Source: Hymenoscyphus infarciens (Eukaryota; Ascomycota; Leotiomycetes; Helotiales; Helotiaceae). Taken from it: 64,000 nt of DNA. The position numbers were made by a program, and so were the translations under genes. Where the stretch lies: NCBI GenBank assembly GCA_001414345.1, contig LLCB01000131.1, positions 82,699-146,698 of the forward strand. The letters are read 5' to 3'. Below are positions 11,035-22,035 of the stretch, one piece after another. The stretch's first letter is position 1. Every line of letters begins with the position of its first letter. The notes below the pieces were generated by a model that did no database searches, was not told the DNA's origin, and was given only the letters and a program-made list of their open reading frames with translations.

Positions 11035-11230
11035 TAGATATAATAATACGAAATATATACGATTATAGAAAAGATATATAGAAGTACGTTTATAAGAATA
11101 AAGTATATAAATACTAGGCTCTAATATAGAAGAAAAGACTAAACTTATCTTCTTCTATCTTAAGTAAGAGTATTTATATAAAAGAGATTAGATAATATAA
11201 AAGTCTAATAATAATAATAACTATATTATA
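11035..11230 (+). repeat. Dispersed LTR-like repeat, copy A (interrupted)
   Basis: Contains the family landmarks ACGAAATATATAC, AAGTACGTTTA and AAATACTAGGCTCTA, also found at about 17415-17560 (minus), 17765-17950 and 38120-38330. The run is cut by about 740 bp at 11222-11960 and its continuation (TAGCTAAAAGCTAAATATA) resumes near 11985. At 38 kb the two parts are adjacent. Confidence 0.6.
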
Positions 11231-11960
11231 ATTTTTTTTATATACTAGTAGAATAGTCTTATACTAGCTATACTAGTTATAATAGATATACTATAGTAGA
11301 TTTATTAAGTATACTATATATACTAGCGCTAAAGCGGCTGTCTATTTAGTCTTAGTAGGCTTAATACTAAGACTAATCTACTACTCGACCTCTAATACTC
11401 GAGATACTAAGGCTAACTCGCTAGCCGACTCTTAATACTTAAGATACTAAAGCTAATATACTATCTAATCTCGATACTAGAGGTATTAAAGCCGACTTAC
11501 TAGCTAACTCGCTAACTTACTCGAGTACTAAGAGTGCTAAAACTAACTCGCTATCCGACTCTTAGACGATTATATAACTAGTCTTCTATCTCTCTATATA
11601 CTACCTAGCTCTATAAAACTATAATAGATTAAAAAAACAAGTTATAAATTAAGAGCTTAAGCTAAAGCTTACTTTATAGAATACCTCTTATATAAGTAGA
11701 GTATATAAGTAAGATATAGATAAGTAGATAGATATGTTTAAAACAGTAGTATAAACTTAAACTACTAGTATAGCTAGTATATCAAGTATACTTAGTATAG
11801 CTAGTAAAAAGTATATTAGCTATTATCTCTATTATAACTAGTATTATAATAGTATACTTAAAGCTTAAGTATACTAAGTATATAAGGTATATTAAGTATA
11901 CTAATATTATACCTAGTATATAAAAGAATTTTATAATATAAGAGCTTCTTAATATAAGTA
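11222..11960. mobile_element. Nested AT-rich element with inverted ends
   Basis: The sequence between the two halves of the LTR-like repeat begins TATATTATAATTTTT and ends, on the other strand, TATATTATAAAATTC. Each terminus continues with similar ACTAG-rich sequence. The middle (11340-11540) holds degenerate tandem units built on ACTCG and CTAACTCGCTAG. No coding frame survives. Most likely a non-autonomous element, RIP-mutated with its host repeat. Confidence 0.45.
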
Positions 11961-12059
11961 AGCTAAAAATAATAATAGCTAAAAGCTAAATATATATTAT
12001 TTAAATCTTAATATCTTTTCTATATAAATATTAGATATTCTCTAATATTATATTAATAA

Positions 12060-13990
12060 CTAAAACCTTACTCTACTATATATATCTACTTAAATTAATT
12101 AACTTTATATCTAAATTATATTTCTCTTATATTTCTATCTAGTTCTTTTAAATAGCTCTTAGTTATAATAATTAGCTTAGTAAAGTAGATAATAGCTAAA
12201 AAGAAGTTATATAATTTATATATAATAATAAGAAAGCCTCTTATATATATAATAGAAAGAATAACTACTAAAGAGTTAATTATAAAGTAAGTTAAAGTAA
12301 ATATAAACTAATATTTAATAGTAAAAAGACTTTTTAATATAAGTTTAAGGCTTAGAACTTTCTTATAAAAATTCTTAATATTATTAATAATTAAGTGACA
12401 ATTTAATTAGCTATAAAGTTATAATATAAGAACTTTACTAATAAGAAAATCTTATATATACTTAATTAATTTAAGAGTATACTAATATCTAATCAATAGT
12501 TTTAAAAGCTTTAAATATATTAAAAGCTTCTACTTTATTAAATAGAACCTTCTATACTTAAGTAAGATACTACTCTTATTAATACTATTATAAATAAATT
12601 TAAATCTAGCTAAGTAATATAATATAGTTATTATATTAAATCTATTTACTTTTATTATAAGCTAAGCTTTTTTATTAGTAAAAGAGAGATTACTTAATTA
12701 AATTAGTAAATAGTACTTATATTTACTAAGACTAGAAAGAATATTCTTAAGAGAGTTTATAAGTAGTTTATTATTAAAAGACTAAATTAATTATAAAAAG
12801 TTAATAGTTATAATAAATTATTCTCTTATAGCTTCTAAATATATAGATTTATTAATATCTACTTATATAAGAGATTAAGATATTTATTAGTCTTTCTAAC
12901 TATATCTAAGTTATAGTTATAAAGTACTACTTTTAATTAGTATATAAACATAGCTTCTTAAAAGTAGTATAAATAGATAAAGATATAGAGACTCTTTTAG
13001 TAATAGTATACTATCTTCTTTTATAATATTAAAAAAAGTTTAATTTAAGAATATTAAAAACCTAGATATATAGTACTTCTTAATAGATAAAATACTTTTA
13101 AGTACTTAAATATAGAAGTCTTTTTAATAGCTTAAACTATAATTAGATTACTTTATAATATATCTATATAAATACTCTCTACTATTAGATTAATAAGTTT
13201 ATTAAGACTTATAATATATACTCTATTTAAAAGTAATATTAGTAATAGTAAGAAGTACTATAAGAGAAGCTAGATAAGATATATAATTATTAAAGTAATA
13301 ATACTAGAAACTATAATTAGAAGACTAATCTAGAGATATAAGAGAATCTCTAAAAGAAGGTCTCTTTTTATAATAATATTAAGTATTTTATTAATAATAC
13401 TTATATAGTATATAATAAGATTAAGATTAGTTAGCTTAAGACTAGTAATAAAGACTTTAATATTCTTAATAAGATATAATTAAAGCTTAATATACTATAT
13501 ACTTAATTTTATCTATATTTTTATATATAATTATATATTAAAAACCACGTTTATTAAATAAAGGAATTAGCTATACTAGTAGAAGAGAAGAATCTTATTA
13601 ATACTATAAAAGCTCTTATACTTAAGATAGAAGAAGAGATAGATAATAGACCTAGATATTATAGTAGAGAGTATAAATAAGACGTTATATTTTATATAAA
13701 TACTAACTAGCTTTTATAGAATAACTAAGAGTAATATATTAAATCTAACAAAGAAGAAGAAGAGGAAGTAAAGAGAGATAATAGTAGTAGAATATACTTT
13801 AAGCTTAGTTCTCTTAAATAAGTACATTTTAAGTTATCTAGAGTATTACTAGAAGAAGAGGAAATACTATAATTTATTAAATATATATACTTTTAGTATA
13901 TCTAAATAGCTTTAATATATAATTCTCTTAACTTTAAAGTATAATTAAGTATAAAAAGTAGTAGTAGAGGTTTAGACGTAAAAAGTCGAT
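12060..13990. other. Unassigned RIP-mutated DNA
   Basis: AT-rich DNA dense in stop codons on both strands. The last 500 bp have longer stop-poor runs on the plus strand (around 13600-13870) rich in Lys/Glu-like codons, suggesting a mutated coding element, but I recognise no motif. Confidence 0.4.
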
Positions 13991-14105
13991 TTTCTAAAAT
14001 GTCTAAGAGAGTCCACTATACCGCTTTGTTTCGCTTCCTCTGCAAACGACCTAGCTGTCCTCTACAAACTGCGTCCCCTCCACCATCACATCCCAATTCC
14101 TTAAC

Positions 14106-15506
14106 ATGCCTCAACAGAAGACATCCTCACTCAAGGCCTATTTCGACGAGATAGCCGAGACCAACGGTGATAATGAATGCAGGGCTTGGCTAGGAAGGGT
14201 TTTCGACTCCAAGGCTGAGTTAACAACTTTTGTTACTAGTCGACGGGCAGGAGGTGGCGCCGGAAAGTATGTTGGTTTCCTGAAGGGATCCTTCAACTTC
14301 AGCTTCCGCATCAGTTTCAGCGATGGAGGGCCGGACGCCATTATTCGGTTCCCCAAACCAGGCCACACGGCTGCGGCTCTTCGGGACGAAAAGGTCGCGA
14401 ACGAGGTGCAGGTTATGGAATACCTGAGCCAAAATACCACGATTCCTCTCCCTCGCGTACGTAGCTGGGGCTTGACGGCGGAGAGCCCACAACAACTGGG
14501 GCCATTTATCATCATGGATTATATTGACGGAACGCTTTTGTCGACTGTCCTCAAGCGACCGGCTGCAAGCGAGCAAGAGGACCTAGTTCTAAACCCAGAT
14601 ATCGACAATGCAACATTGGACAAGATCTATCGTCAAATCGCCGATTACATGCTGCAACTTTCTCAATGTACGTTCAGCCACATCGGAGCCATCTCGAAGG
14701 ACGACCACGCTTCGAAAACATGGTCTGTTACCGGAAGACCCCTAACATACAACATGAACGAGTTGGCGACTGTCGCCGGCTACCCTGACCATCACTTTCC
14801 CACCGCGCCGTTTGACAGCGCAAGCGACTATCTCGAGTCGGTCGCGAACGAGCACCTGACCCACCTCTGGACCCAGCGCAACCTCGCCGAGGACACAGAA
14901 ATCGCCCAGGAGCGGTTTATTGCCCGTCATCGGCTCGCACAGCTGATTCCCAAGTACTGTGTTGACGACGCGGGTCCCTTTCTACTCTTCTGCGACGATA
15001 TGCGACCTTCGAACATGCTGATCAACCCGGAAACCCTCCGTATTACCGCCGTGCTCGATTTGGAGTTTACAAATGCCATGCCGGCCCAGTTCACGTATGA
15101 CCCACCTTGGTGGTTGCTGTTGTCTGGGCCCGAAGTGTGGCTTGATCACGGTTCTATGGAAGAATTTCTAGCCTGCTATGAGCCCAGAATGGAGCAGTTC
15201 TTGCGAGCATTGGAACGGGTGGAAGAGGAAGTAGCATTACGGAGGAAGCAACCCAGTGGGCCACCTCTTTCTACCCGGATGCGTGAGGCGTGGAGAACTG
15301 GGCGTTTCTGGTTCAATTACGCTGCAAGGAAGAGTTTTGAGGTCGACGCCGTCTATTGGGCCGCACTACATGACGGCGGCACTGGTGTTGAGTTACTGGA
15401 CGACAAGGCGCGTGCCGAAATAGAGTCATTTACACAGAAGAAGATGGAGCAGTTGAAGGCATACAAAGAGGAGTGTACTGCTCGTTTCTCTTCAGGTAGC
15501 GAATGA
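14106..15506 (+). CDS. APH-like phosphotransferase family protein
   Basis: Single-exon gene of 466 codons with a normal start (TTAACATGCCTC). It is a protein-kinase-like phosphotransferase of the aminoglycoside phosphotransferase (PF01636) type that is common in ascomycete genomes. The substrate-anchoring region DAIIRFPKPG is near residue 77, and a helix Glu lies in DEKVANEVQVMEYL (94-107). The hinge FIIMDYIDG is at 135-142. The catalytic loop CDDMRPSN (296-303) carries the Brenner-type Asp and Asn in place of HGD, as in many fungal members. The metal-binding DLE is at 318-320. The C-terminal ~100 residues are helical and charged. Cytosolic, no targeting signal. The small-molecule substrate is unknown; antibiotic resistance should not be assumed. 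The gene keeps normal composition although RIP islands flank it on both sides. Confidence 0.85.
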   Translation: MPQQKTSSLKAYFDEIAETNGDNECRAWLGRVFDSKAELTTFVTSRRAGGGAGKYVGFLKGSFNFSFRISFSDGGPDAIIRFPKPGHTAAALRDEKVANEVQVMEYLSQNTTIPLPRVRSWGLTAESPQQLGPFIIMDYIDGTLLSTVLKRPAASEQEDLVLNPDIDNATLDKIYRQIADYMLQLSQCTFSHIGAISKDDHASKTWSVTGRPLTYNMNELATVAGYPDHHFPTAPFDSASDYLESVANEHLTHLWTQRNLAEDTEIAQERFIARHRLAQLIPKYCVDDAGPFLLFCDDMRPSNMLINPETLRITAVLDLEFTNAMPAQFTYDPPWWLLLSGPEVWLDHGSMEEFLACYEPRMEQFLRALERVEEEVALRRKQPSGPPLSTRMREAWRTGRFWFNYAARKSFEVDAVYWAALHDGGTGVELLDDKARAEIESFTQKKMEQLKAYKEECTARFSSGSE

Positions 15507-15944
15507 TCCATCTTAGGTCAGTGCCACTTTGTTTCTTCAAACACTAAAAATCAATATGAGAGGGCATATGATAAGGGCTGCTGTCTTGGTTTTCAGGCTG
15601 GCAATATGAAAACATGTTAGTGTTAGGGTGCTCGCCTAATTAACGAAGTTGCAGAGATAGACGTGATGAGATTGAGGGGTTGAGGAGTGAAGCACAAATC
15701 TGGTTTCAACTGTTTTTATGTAGACCTTCAGTTCATCCGTTGTCTGCAGGCAGACGCACTGAGATAACCACTCCGCGATGCTCCAACATGCAATCGACCT
15801 ATCGCACATCAAGGGCTCCGCATCCTCCCAGATGACCAGCAGTATGCAGACAGAACGCAACGTGCGTAACTATGTATAATCGTTCGGCTCTACTCTCACC
15901 TAGAAGGCACGTGCCTTCTGAGCGAGGGATAGTAATACGTTGAT
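15507..15944. other. 3' flank of the phosphotransferase gene
   Basis: Balanced DNA with no convincing ORF. It contains a perfect 18-bp palindrome at 15902-15919 close to the edge of the next RIP island. Confidence 0.4.
15902..15919. repeat. Perfect 18-bp palindrome AGAAGGCACGTGCCTTCT
   Basis: A self-complementary site centred on CACGTG, a bHLH (E-box) core. It is 25 bp from the start of AT-rich DNA. It might be a dimeric factor site or the relic of an element end; nothing in the sequence decides between these. Confidence 0.6.
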
Positions 15945-17414
15945 TTTACTTAAAAATAGACTATTAAATAGAAATAAATTAACAAAAAACTACTAATTAT
16001 TTTATTTATATATACTTTATACTTAAATTTCATAATCTCTTATTCTAGTAATATTCTCTAAAAGCTATTTAAAAACAGGCTTCTATTTTAGTTTCTAAGT
16101 TCTTACTATTCTTATATTTCTTATATTTACTACCTAGGCCTTATCTACTCTTTTATCTTAAATATTCTTTAACGCTTAATACTTATATATCTTTTTATAC
16201 TTTTAAACTACTTTTTATATATTCTCTTTTGGTTTCTATTTTATTTTAAAAGTTATATAAATAATATAAAATAAGCGCGTCTTTAAGTATTAATAATTAA
16301 GATATAGACTCGAGTTTATCTTATATATAAATAACTAAAGAGATAATAGACTCCTACCTCTTAATAGCTTCTATTATATATATATATATATATAATAGCT
16401 AGCTATCTTTAATATACTAAAGATATTAAGATTCGAATATTATATATTTATCTTTTATTATATATTTAGCTTTTAGCTATTATTATTTTAGAATTATCTA
16501 TATATAGAGAAAAGAGATTACGTAAAACTCTCTTTTTCTATAATATATCTCTTAGATCTAGAAGAGATAACTTCCTAGGTTTATAATAATAGTAGACTAG
16601 ATTATAAAAGAACCTCTTAACTATATTAGCTTCTATTCCTGCTCTAGATAATCCTACGAAGCTATATAGATTATTTTAAACTCCTAAATAGCGATTCTCT
16701 AGACGATATTCTTAAGAGTAAGTTCTTACTTCTAGATTCTCTCTAACTTTCTCTCTTATACTCTAGCTCTAACTCTAGTAAATATACTCTAGTTCTATCT
16801 TTAGTATTCTTAGTAAAGATAGCGAGTAGAGTTCGTAAGACATAGTAGCTCGTAGTTAGTGTTATATTTTCTAGCCTCGTAGAGTACTAGGCTTCTAAAC
16901 TCGAATATATCTTTAAGTACTTCTTAGAGTAAGCTAGTACGCTACTAAGCTTTCGGTTTTAAATACCTACTCGTAGTAGAGCTTTATATAAGCTTATTAA
17001 GAGTAAGCTACTAAAGAGGTATATCTACTCGTAGTAGAGCTTTTAATATATTCGAAGTTAAAAGCGTCTTATAGAAGAGTTCTATCTACATTTATTAAGA
17101 GAGTTCTTATTCGCGCTTATTAGAAGAGTCTTATATTCGAAGTTAGAAGAGCTCTACTCGTTATTAAGAGTAAGTATTAAAAGATTAGTATAATAATATA
17201 CTATTCTATATAGCCGAGATTACGTAGTATATACTATATATATATATGGTTTTAGTAGTTATTATTTTATATTATCTAATTTAGAAAGATTATATACGTC
17301 CGATCTTTTAGATATACTTCGTAGAGTTTAGACTTTTATATTAGCTAACGTATATTATTATTTAGTTTTATACTCCTTTTTATATCGTCTAAAACCTCTT
17401 ATATATAGTAGCTT

Positions 17415-17560
17415 ACTCTCCTAGAGTTAGAAAAGGCTAGTTTAGCCTTTTCTTCTATATTAGAGCCTAGTATCTACGTATATTATTCTACTAAACGTAC
17501 TTTTATATATCTCTTCTATAGTAGTATATATTTCGTATTATTATAGTTAGTTATACTAAC
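17415..17560 (-). repeat. Dispersed LTR-like repeat, copy B (inverted)
   Basis: The reverse complement carries the family landmarks ACGAAATATATACTACT, AAGTACGTTTAGTAGAA and TAGGCTCTAATATAGAAG. It faces copy C, about 200 bp away. Confidence 0.6.
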
Positions 17561-17764
17561 CGATAGTAGAGAGCGTTCTAAATATATAATAAAGTGTTAT
17601 ATAAGTAGAAGATAAAGTTATAAGAGTATATTATAAGTATAAACTAAGCTTATAACTATAACGTATTTTAGATTAAAAACACTCTAAGAAGTCTTATATT
17701 TAGAGATAAAAACTCTACTATATATATAGAGAAAAGAGATTACGTAAGACTCTTTTTCTCTATA

Positions 17765-17950
17765 ATATAATACTTAGTATAGTAGTATAAAATATAAACT
17801 ACTAGAAAAGAGATATAGAAGTACGTTTAATAGAATAATATATATAAATACTAGATACTAATATAAAGGAAAAGACTAAATTAGTCTTTCTAATTAAGAG
17901 AGAGATAGAGTATCTATATATAAGAGATTAGATAATAATATAATCTAAGA
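17765..17950 (+). repeat. Dispersed LTR-like repeat, copy C
   Basis: Direct copy of the family, with AGAAGTACGTTTAATAGAAT and ATAAATACTAGATACTAATA, then AAGAGATTAGATAATA as in copy A. With copy B it makes an inverted pair. Confidence 0.6.
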
Positions 17951-18250
17951 TCTATATAATATAAATAATATAAATATCTAAAGCTTATATAATAACTAAA
18001 CTTAGTAAATAAGCTCGGTAGTAAACTTAGTAACTAGATAGCTAGCTATTATAACTATAGATAAGAAGATTAAGAGTTTAATAGAGAAGAATAATATATA
18101 AATTTCTAGAGTAGATAGATTACTTATAAGTACTTTAAGCGTTAATTTAGATTAAATAGAGTACTTATTTATTATTATAAATAGTCTATTTTAATAATAG
18201 TTCTCTAAGACTATAATAGTTTACGTAGTTAGTTTTACTCTTTTATTAGA

Positions 18251-19180
18251 TAGTTCAAAAACTCTTAAAACTGTATATAGTTTTAGGATCTGAAAACTGT
18301 GCTAAAAACTACGATAGTTGAACTTTCTACTATACTGTATAATTTCAAAAAGGTGGTAATAACGTAAGAGGGTATCAGGTACAAAGTTCTTGAATAGAAG
18401 AACAAGCGGATGGGGAATCCACGATGAATAGGTGTCCCGGCATCTTCAATGAGACTTCCATTGAATCTAGCAAACTCGCCGTAATAAGTAATTACAGTAC
18501 AAGTGAATACTTGACTAATACCCGACTTAGGACAACTGTATCCAAGTTGACAGTATATACAGAGTGAAGTACCAAATCACCTATCGGTATTGGGAGTACT
18601 CCATGAAAGATATCCCTATTCTCCCGACTTTCGCTCGCATGCCTGAACGCAATCAAAAGCCATCTCGGCTTGAAAATACATGTAATTGCTTTCAATACCA
18701 CTAAGTGCTGGCACGTATCCCGCCCTGACTCACTCCGTTTGTATGCCCCTCTAATCCATCCCTATCAACAGCATCCCAATACGCTCCGCTCCTGGAATGG
18801 GGAGGAAGCATCGAGAGGTTCGTGTCTTCGTAAGCGCGGGGTAGAAAGAGGAGGAGTCGTGTTGTCCGATTGAAAAGCATACTCTTGAGGCAGCCAGCTC
18901 GCTTGTTTGATGCGTGTTTCTATTCTACACATAATCAGCGTAGTTCATTCGGGCTGGAGCATGGGAGAATAATGGGGGATAACTTGCCTATGTGTGTATT
19001 TCAGGAAACTCGAAAGCAAATGGCTGGTGGGAAAGTTGGTGCTATCGTCTACCGTACTATACATTCGAATAATATATTTTTTCTAGAACTTTTAGAATAA
19101 TCAAACCAATTGGATATAATAACGAATGATAAAAAAAAAGATCTCTTTTCATTTTTAGTCTTCTTATAAGTTGTATGTTT
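18251..19180. other. Intergenic DNA between RIP island 2 and a MITE
   Basis: Balanced composition. The short ORFs here show no family features, signal peptide or coding bias I would trust. I see nothing else in it. Confidence 0.4.
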
Positions 19181-19183
19181 TAA

Positions 19184-19615
19184 GGGCCTGTTTGGCTAGC
19201 ATATTTTTTGAATAGTTTCGTATATATACTACTAAAAAGGCGTCATAATAATAACGGATAATTTAATATATTTAACACTTTGTTTTTTTAGGCCGGACTA
19301 TTTAGCAAAATAACCTAATATTTATATAAAAGATTATCTCTACTAAGAAACGGCTGTTATCCTATTATCGCCAAAACCACGATAATTAGAATATATCCTA
19401 GCATATCTTTTCTCACTCACTTACGCTAGTATTTATTACTACCGTTCTAAGATAAAATACTAGCCCTAAGATATTAGATATACGAGCTAAACGATTACTG
19501 AAAATGTTATCTGAATAATTAGATAATAAATAAATATATGCCATGCTACTTTTAAAGGGTCCCTGCATATTTAATAGACTATTTATAAGTATTCCAGTGT
19601 AAGCCAAACAGGCCC
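19184..19615. mobile_element. PIF/Harbinger-type MITE (432 bp)
   Basis: The ends are a perfect 14-bp terminal inverted repeat, GGGCCTGTTTGGCT, flanked by TAA on both sides (19181-19183 and 19616-19618). A 3-bp TAA/TTA target duplication with G-rich tips is characteristic of PIF/Harbinger elements. The interior has no transposase, so it is non-autonomous. It lies about 100 bp upstream of the HET-domain start codon and could contribute promoter sequence. Confidence 0.75.
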
Positions 19616-19721
19616 TAAGTTAATTGTTCTTTCCAGATAACCCGACGTTCTTCCGGAGGGACTCGACCAGCTGACATTTCGCATCTCGACTCCTATCAAC
19701 CTCACACTTTTTATATATAAT

Positions 19722-22035
19722 ATGCGCCTTCTGCATTGTCGGACCCTTGAGCTTCAGGATTTCTTCCAGAATGCCACCCCTTCATACGCCATTTTATCCC
19801 ATACATGGGAGCTCGAGGAACTGACATGCCAGGAAATCTTAAATATCCACGGATCTCACCAATACGCCAAAAAGAAGGCTGGCTACCTCAAGATAGTAAA
19901 TTGCTGTAAGCAAGCGATATTAGACGGCTTTGAATATGTTTGGATCGATACGTGCTGTATCGATAAAAGCAGCAGCGCCGAGCTTTCAGAGGCTATCAAT
20001 TCCGTGAGTATTCGATTTCCTCGAGTCCTCCCCCAGAGACTCCTATTTCTTCTACTCCTCAAACGCTCTGAAGAAGTGTAAGCGTTCTAAGATTCTGTAG
20101 ATGTATTCTTGGTATCAAAAGGCCACACTCTGCTATGCTTACCTTGCCGATGTGCCACTGCCTTTAGACCCACCACAGCGCCGACGAGAGCAAGAGGAAG
20201 AGGAGAGTAGTGATTTGAGTGATGAAGGCGATGAAGAGGGCAAACAGCAGCCTGTCCAGCAAATCAGATCCTCCAAGATGCCAATTCGCAATCGTTCTGG
20301 ATCACCCATCGGTTCTTTAGAATCCCTTTTGGAGAAACAACAGAGATACTCCTTGTTTGCGTCTTCGAGATGGTGTAGGTATTCTCCGAGTTATTATTCC
20401 TTTTTCGGGTTGTTTCAGGAGAGTTGCGACTCCATTTCTTCCTCAAACTGCTTTGTTTCCTGCCTTTTCTCCCCACTACCCTGCTGCTTCCTCAGACATA
20501 CTTGGCTGACTCCGAGACCTTCCGCAGTTACTCGAGGTTGGACTCTGCAAGAACTTTTAGCTCCAACGAGTGTGCGTTTTTTTGCTGAGGATTGGAAATT
20601 CATTGGGACGAAGGGTTTTTTGAGCGACCTATTGTCTCGCATCACGGGAATTGATGCAGCAACTCTCAAAGGGAGACCCGTGAGAGAGGAAAGTATTGCC
20701 AAGAGAATGTCATGGGCTTCGAAAAGAGTTACCACGAGAGTTGAGGACCTTGCATATTGCCTCATTGGTATTTTCGGTGTCAATTTACCCCTTCTTTATG
20801 GCGAAGGGGAAAGAGCGTTTATCCGACTTCAAGAGGAGATCATGAAAAGTTCTGACGATCAGTCTTTATTCGCCTGGGAAGTCAACTCCAAGATTGAGAA
20901 CGTCCCTCGACAAATGAGCATTAAATTATTCACGACAGATGAGAGTAACGAGGTCGAGGACTTACTTCCACTGCTGCAACACAATTCTGAAACCCAACTG
21001 TCATTACGCGATTTGGGTGGCTTTCTTGCCAAATCTCCGGCAGCATTCGAAAATGCTGGCAAGGTTGTACCATATCGAAATTGGGATATCAGCACACCAT
21101 ATGCGATGACAAATCAGGGACTACGGATTCAACTCGAAGTGCAGCAATATCAAGATGTAGATGATTACCTCGGAATTCTTCAATGTCATTACGAAGACAA
21201 TTTTCTCGGCCCAATGGGTGTATATATAAAACCTATAGCTTCGGCGAGTGGCGATCAATTTGCACGAGATTTGTCCCATTTCAAGCCAGTAGTGGTAGTT
21301 CCCAAACACGTTTCAACTGCTGTTCTCAGGACTATTTATATTAGGCAGCAAGTCTTACTGCCAACCGCTCGGGATTATGACCGGACCAATCACCTTTTGA
21401 TCAGAACCATCCCAGGTGGACCAGAGTACTCTCTCGTCGGAGTCTATCCAGAACAGCATTGGAACAAGTCACAGAACATCTTGCGACCACCTGACGGTCG
21501 AGGTGCCCTAGTTTTCGAGACAAAACGTGACGAGTCCGATTCAAACACCTACCAAACATCAGGGGCTCAACCTTTTGTTCCAAGCTCATTTGCGGTCGTC
21601 ATTCAAACAAATATCGAACCGAATCACCATCGTGGAAAACACGATGATTACTCCTGCAAAGTAGTCGTCAATTATAAAAAGGCCAAGTTTAAATATGACT
21701 TACTGTCCGGGTCGGGTATCCGTCTGACGGACGAGCTGGATCGCCGGATTGTAGGCAGAGAATTATTGGAACTTGCTGGCCAGATGTCTGGTTTGAATCA
21801 ACATACCTCATATCAGAATCTACCTTCTGAAGACGCAGGTTATAATGATCAGGCGATTGCCAAGATCAGCAAGGAGATATTTATGGGCCAGGAGATGTTC
21901 GTTGTGGATATTGACATTAAATCTATGAGACTGAAATACGTGCCATTCTTTGCGACGGACTTTCTGACTACAAAAGAAGGCAAAGCCAAGGATGAGTTGG
22001 ATTACGGGTGGAGTGCGGATGCGACAGCACAATAA
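19722..22035 (+). CDS. HET-domain (heterokaryon incompatibility) protein
   Basis: Three exons: 19722-20003, 20101-20374 and 20528-22035, giving 687 residues. Intron 1 (97 bp) joins SEAINS to MYSWYQK. Intron 2 (153 bp) joins SRW to FTRGWTLQELLAP, with a CTGAC branch site close to the TCCGCAG acceptor. The HET domain (PF06985) fills the N-terminal third: YAILSHTWE (22-30), the VWIDTCCIDK block before intron 1, a Glu/Asp-rich loop, and TRGWTLQEL (187-195). After it come the usual KRMSWASKRVTTRVEDLAYCLIGIFGVNLPLLYGEGERAF residues, then a ~430-residue C-terminal region without a domain I recognise. HET proteins trigger vegetative incompatibility and programmed cell death when partners differ. No NACHT or repeat domain is present. 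Confidence 0.88.

Larger units (their letters stand above)
3490..13990. other. RIP island 1 (AT-rich repeat block)
   Basis: About 10.5 kb with very low G+C, few CpA/TpG dinucleotides and dense TAA/TAG in all frames. It contains the direct-repeat copy at 3701, the Ty3/Gypsy element at 4166-9964, AT-rich repeats from 10653 to about 12060 and roughly 2 kb (12060-13990) of repeat-like DNA I cannot assign. No intact gene is present. The borders are sharp: ordinary DNA resumes near 14000, just before the phosphotransferase gene. Confidence 0.85.
15945..18250. other. RIP island 2
   Basis: About 2.3 kb of AT-rich, stop-dense DNA without genes. It includes simple TA repeats (16376-16398). An inverted pair of the dispersed LTR-like family occupies 17415-17560 and 17765-17950. 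Stretches at 16720-17180 are rich in TCTTATTAGAAG/AGTAGAGCT-type short repeats. I recognise no transposase or RT motif. Confidence 0.75.

Noticed and set aside
12060..13990. A second autonomous transposon with recognisable transposase
   Set aside because: Stop-poor runs occur, but I could not identify any catalytic motif, terminal repeat or target duplication.
14106..15506. Aminoglycoside-resistance gene
   Set aside because: Only the broad APH/kinase-like fold is supported. Fungal genomes carry many such proteins with unknown substrates.
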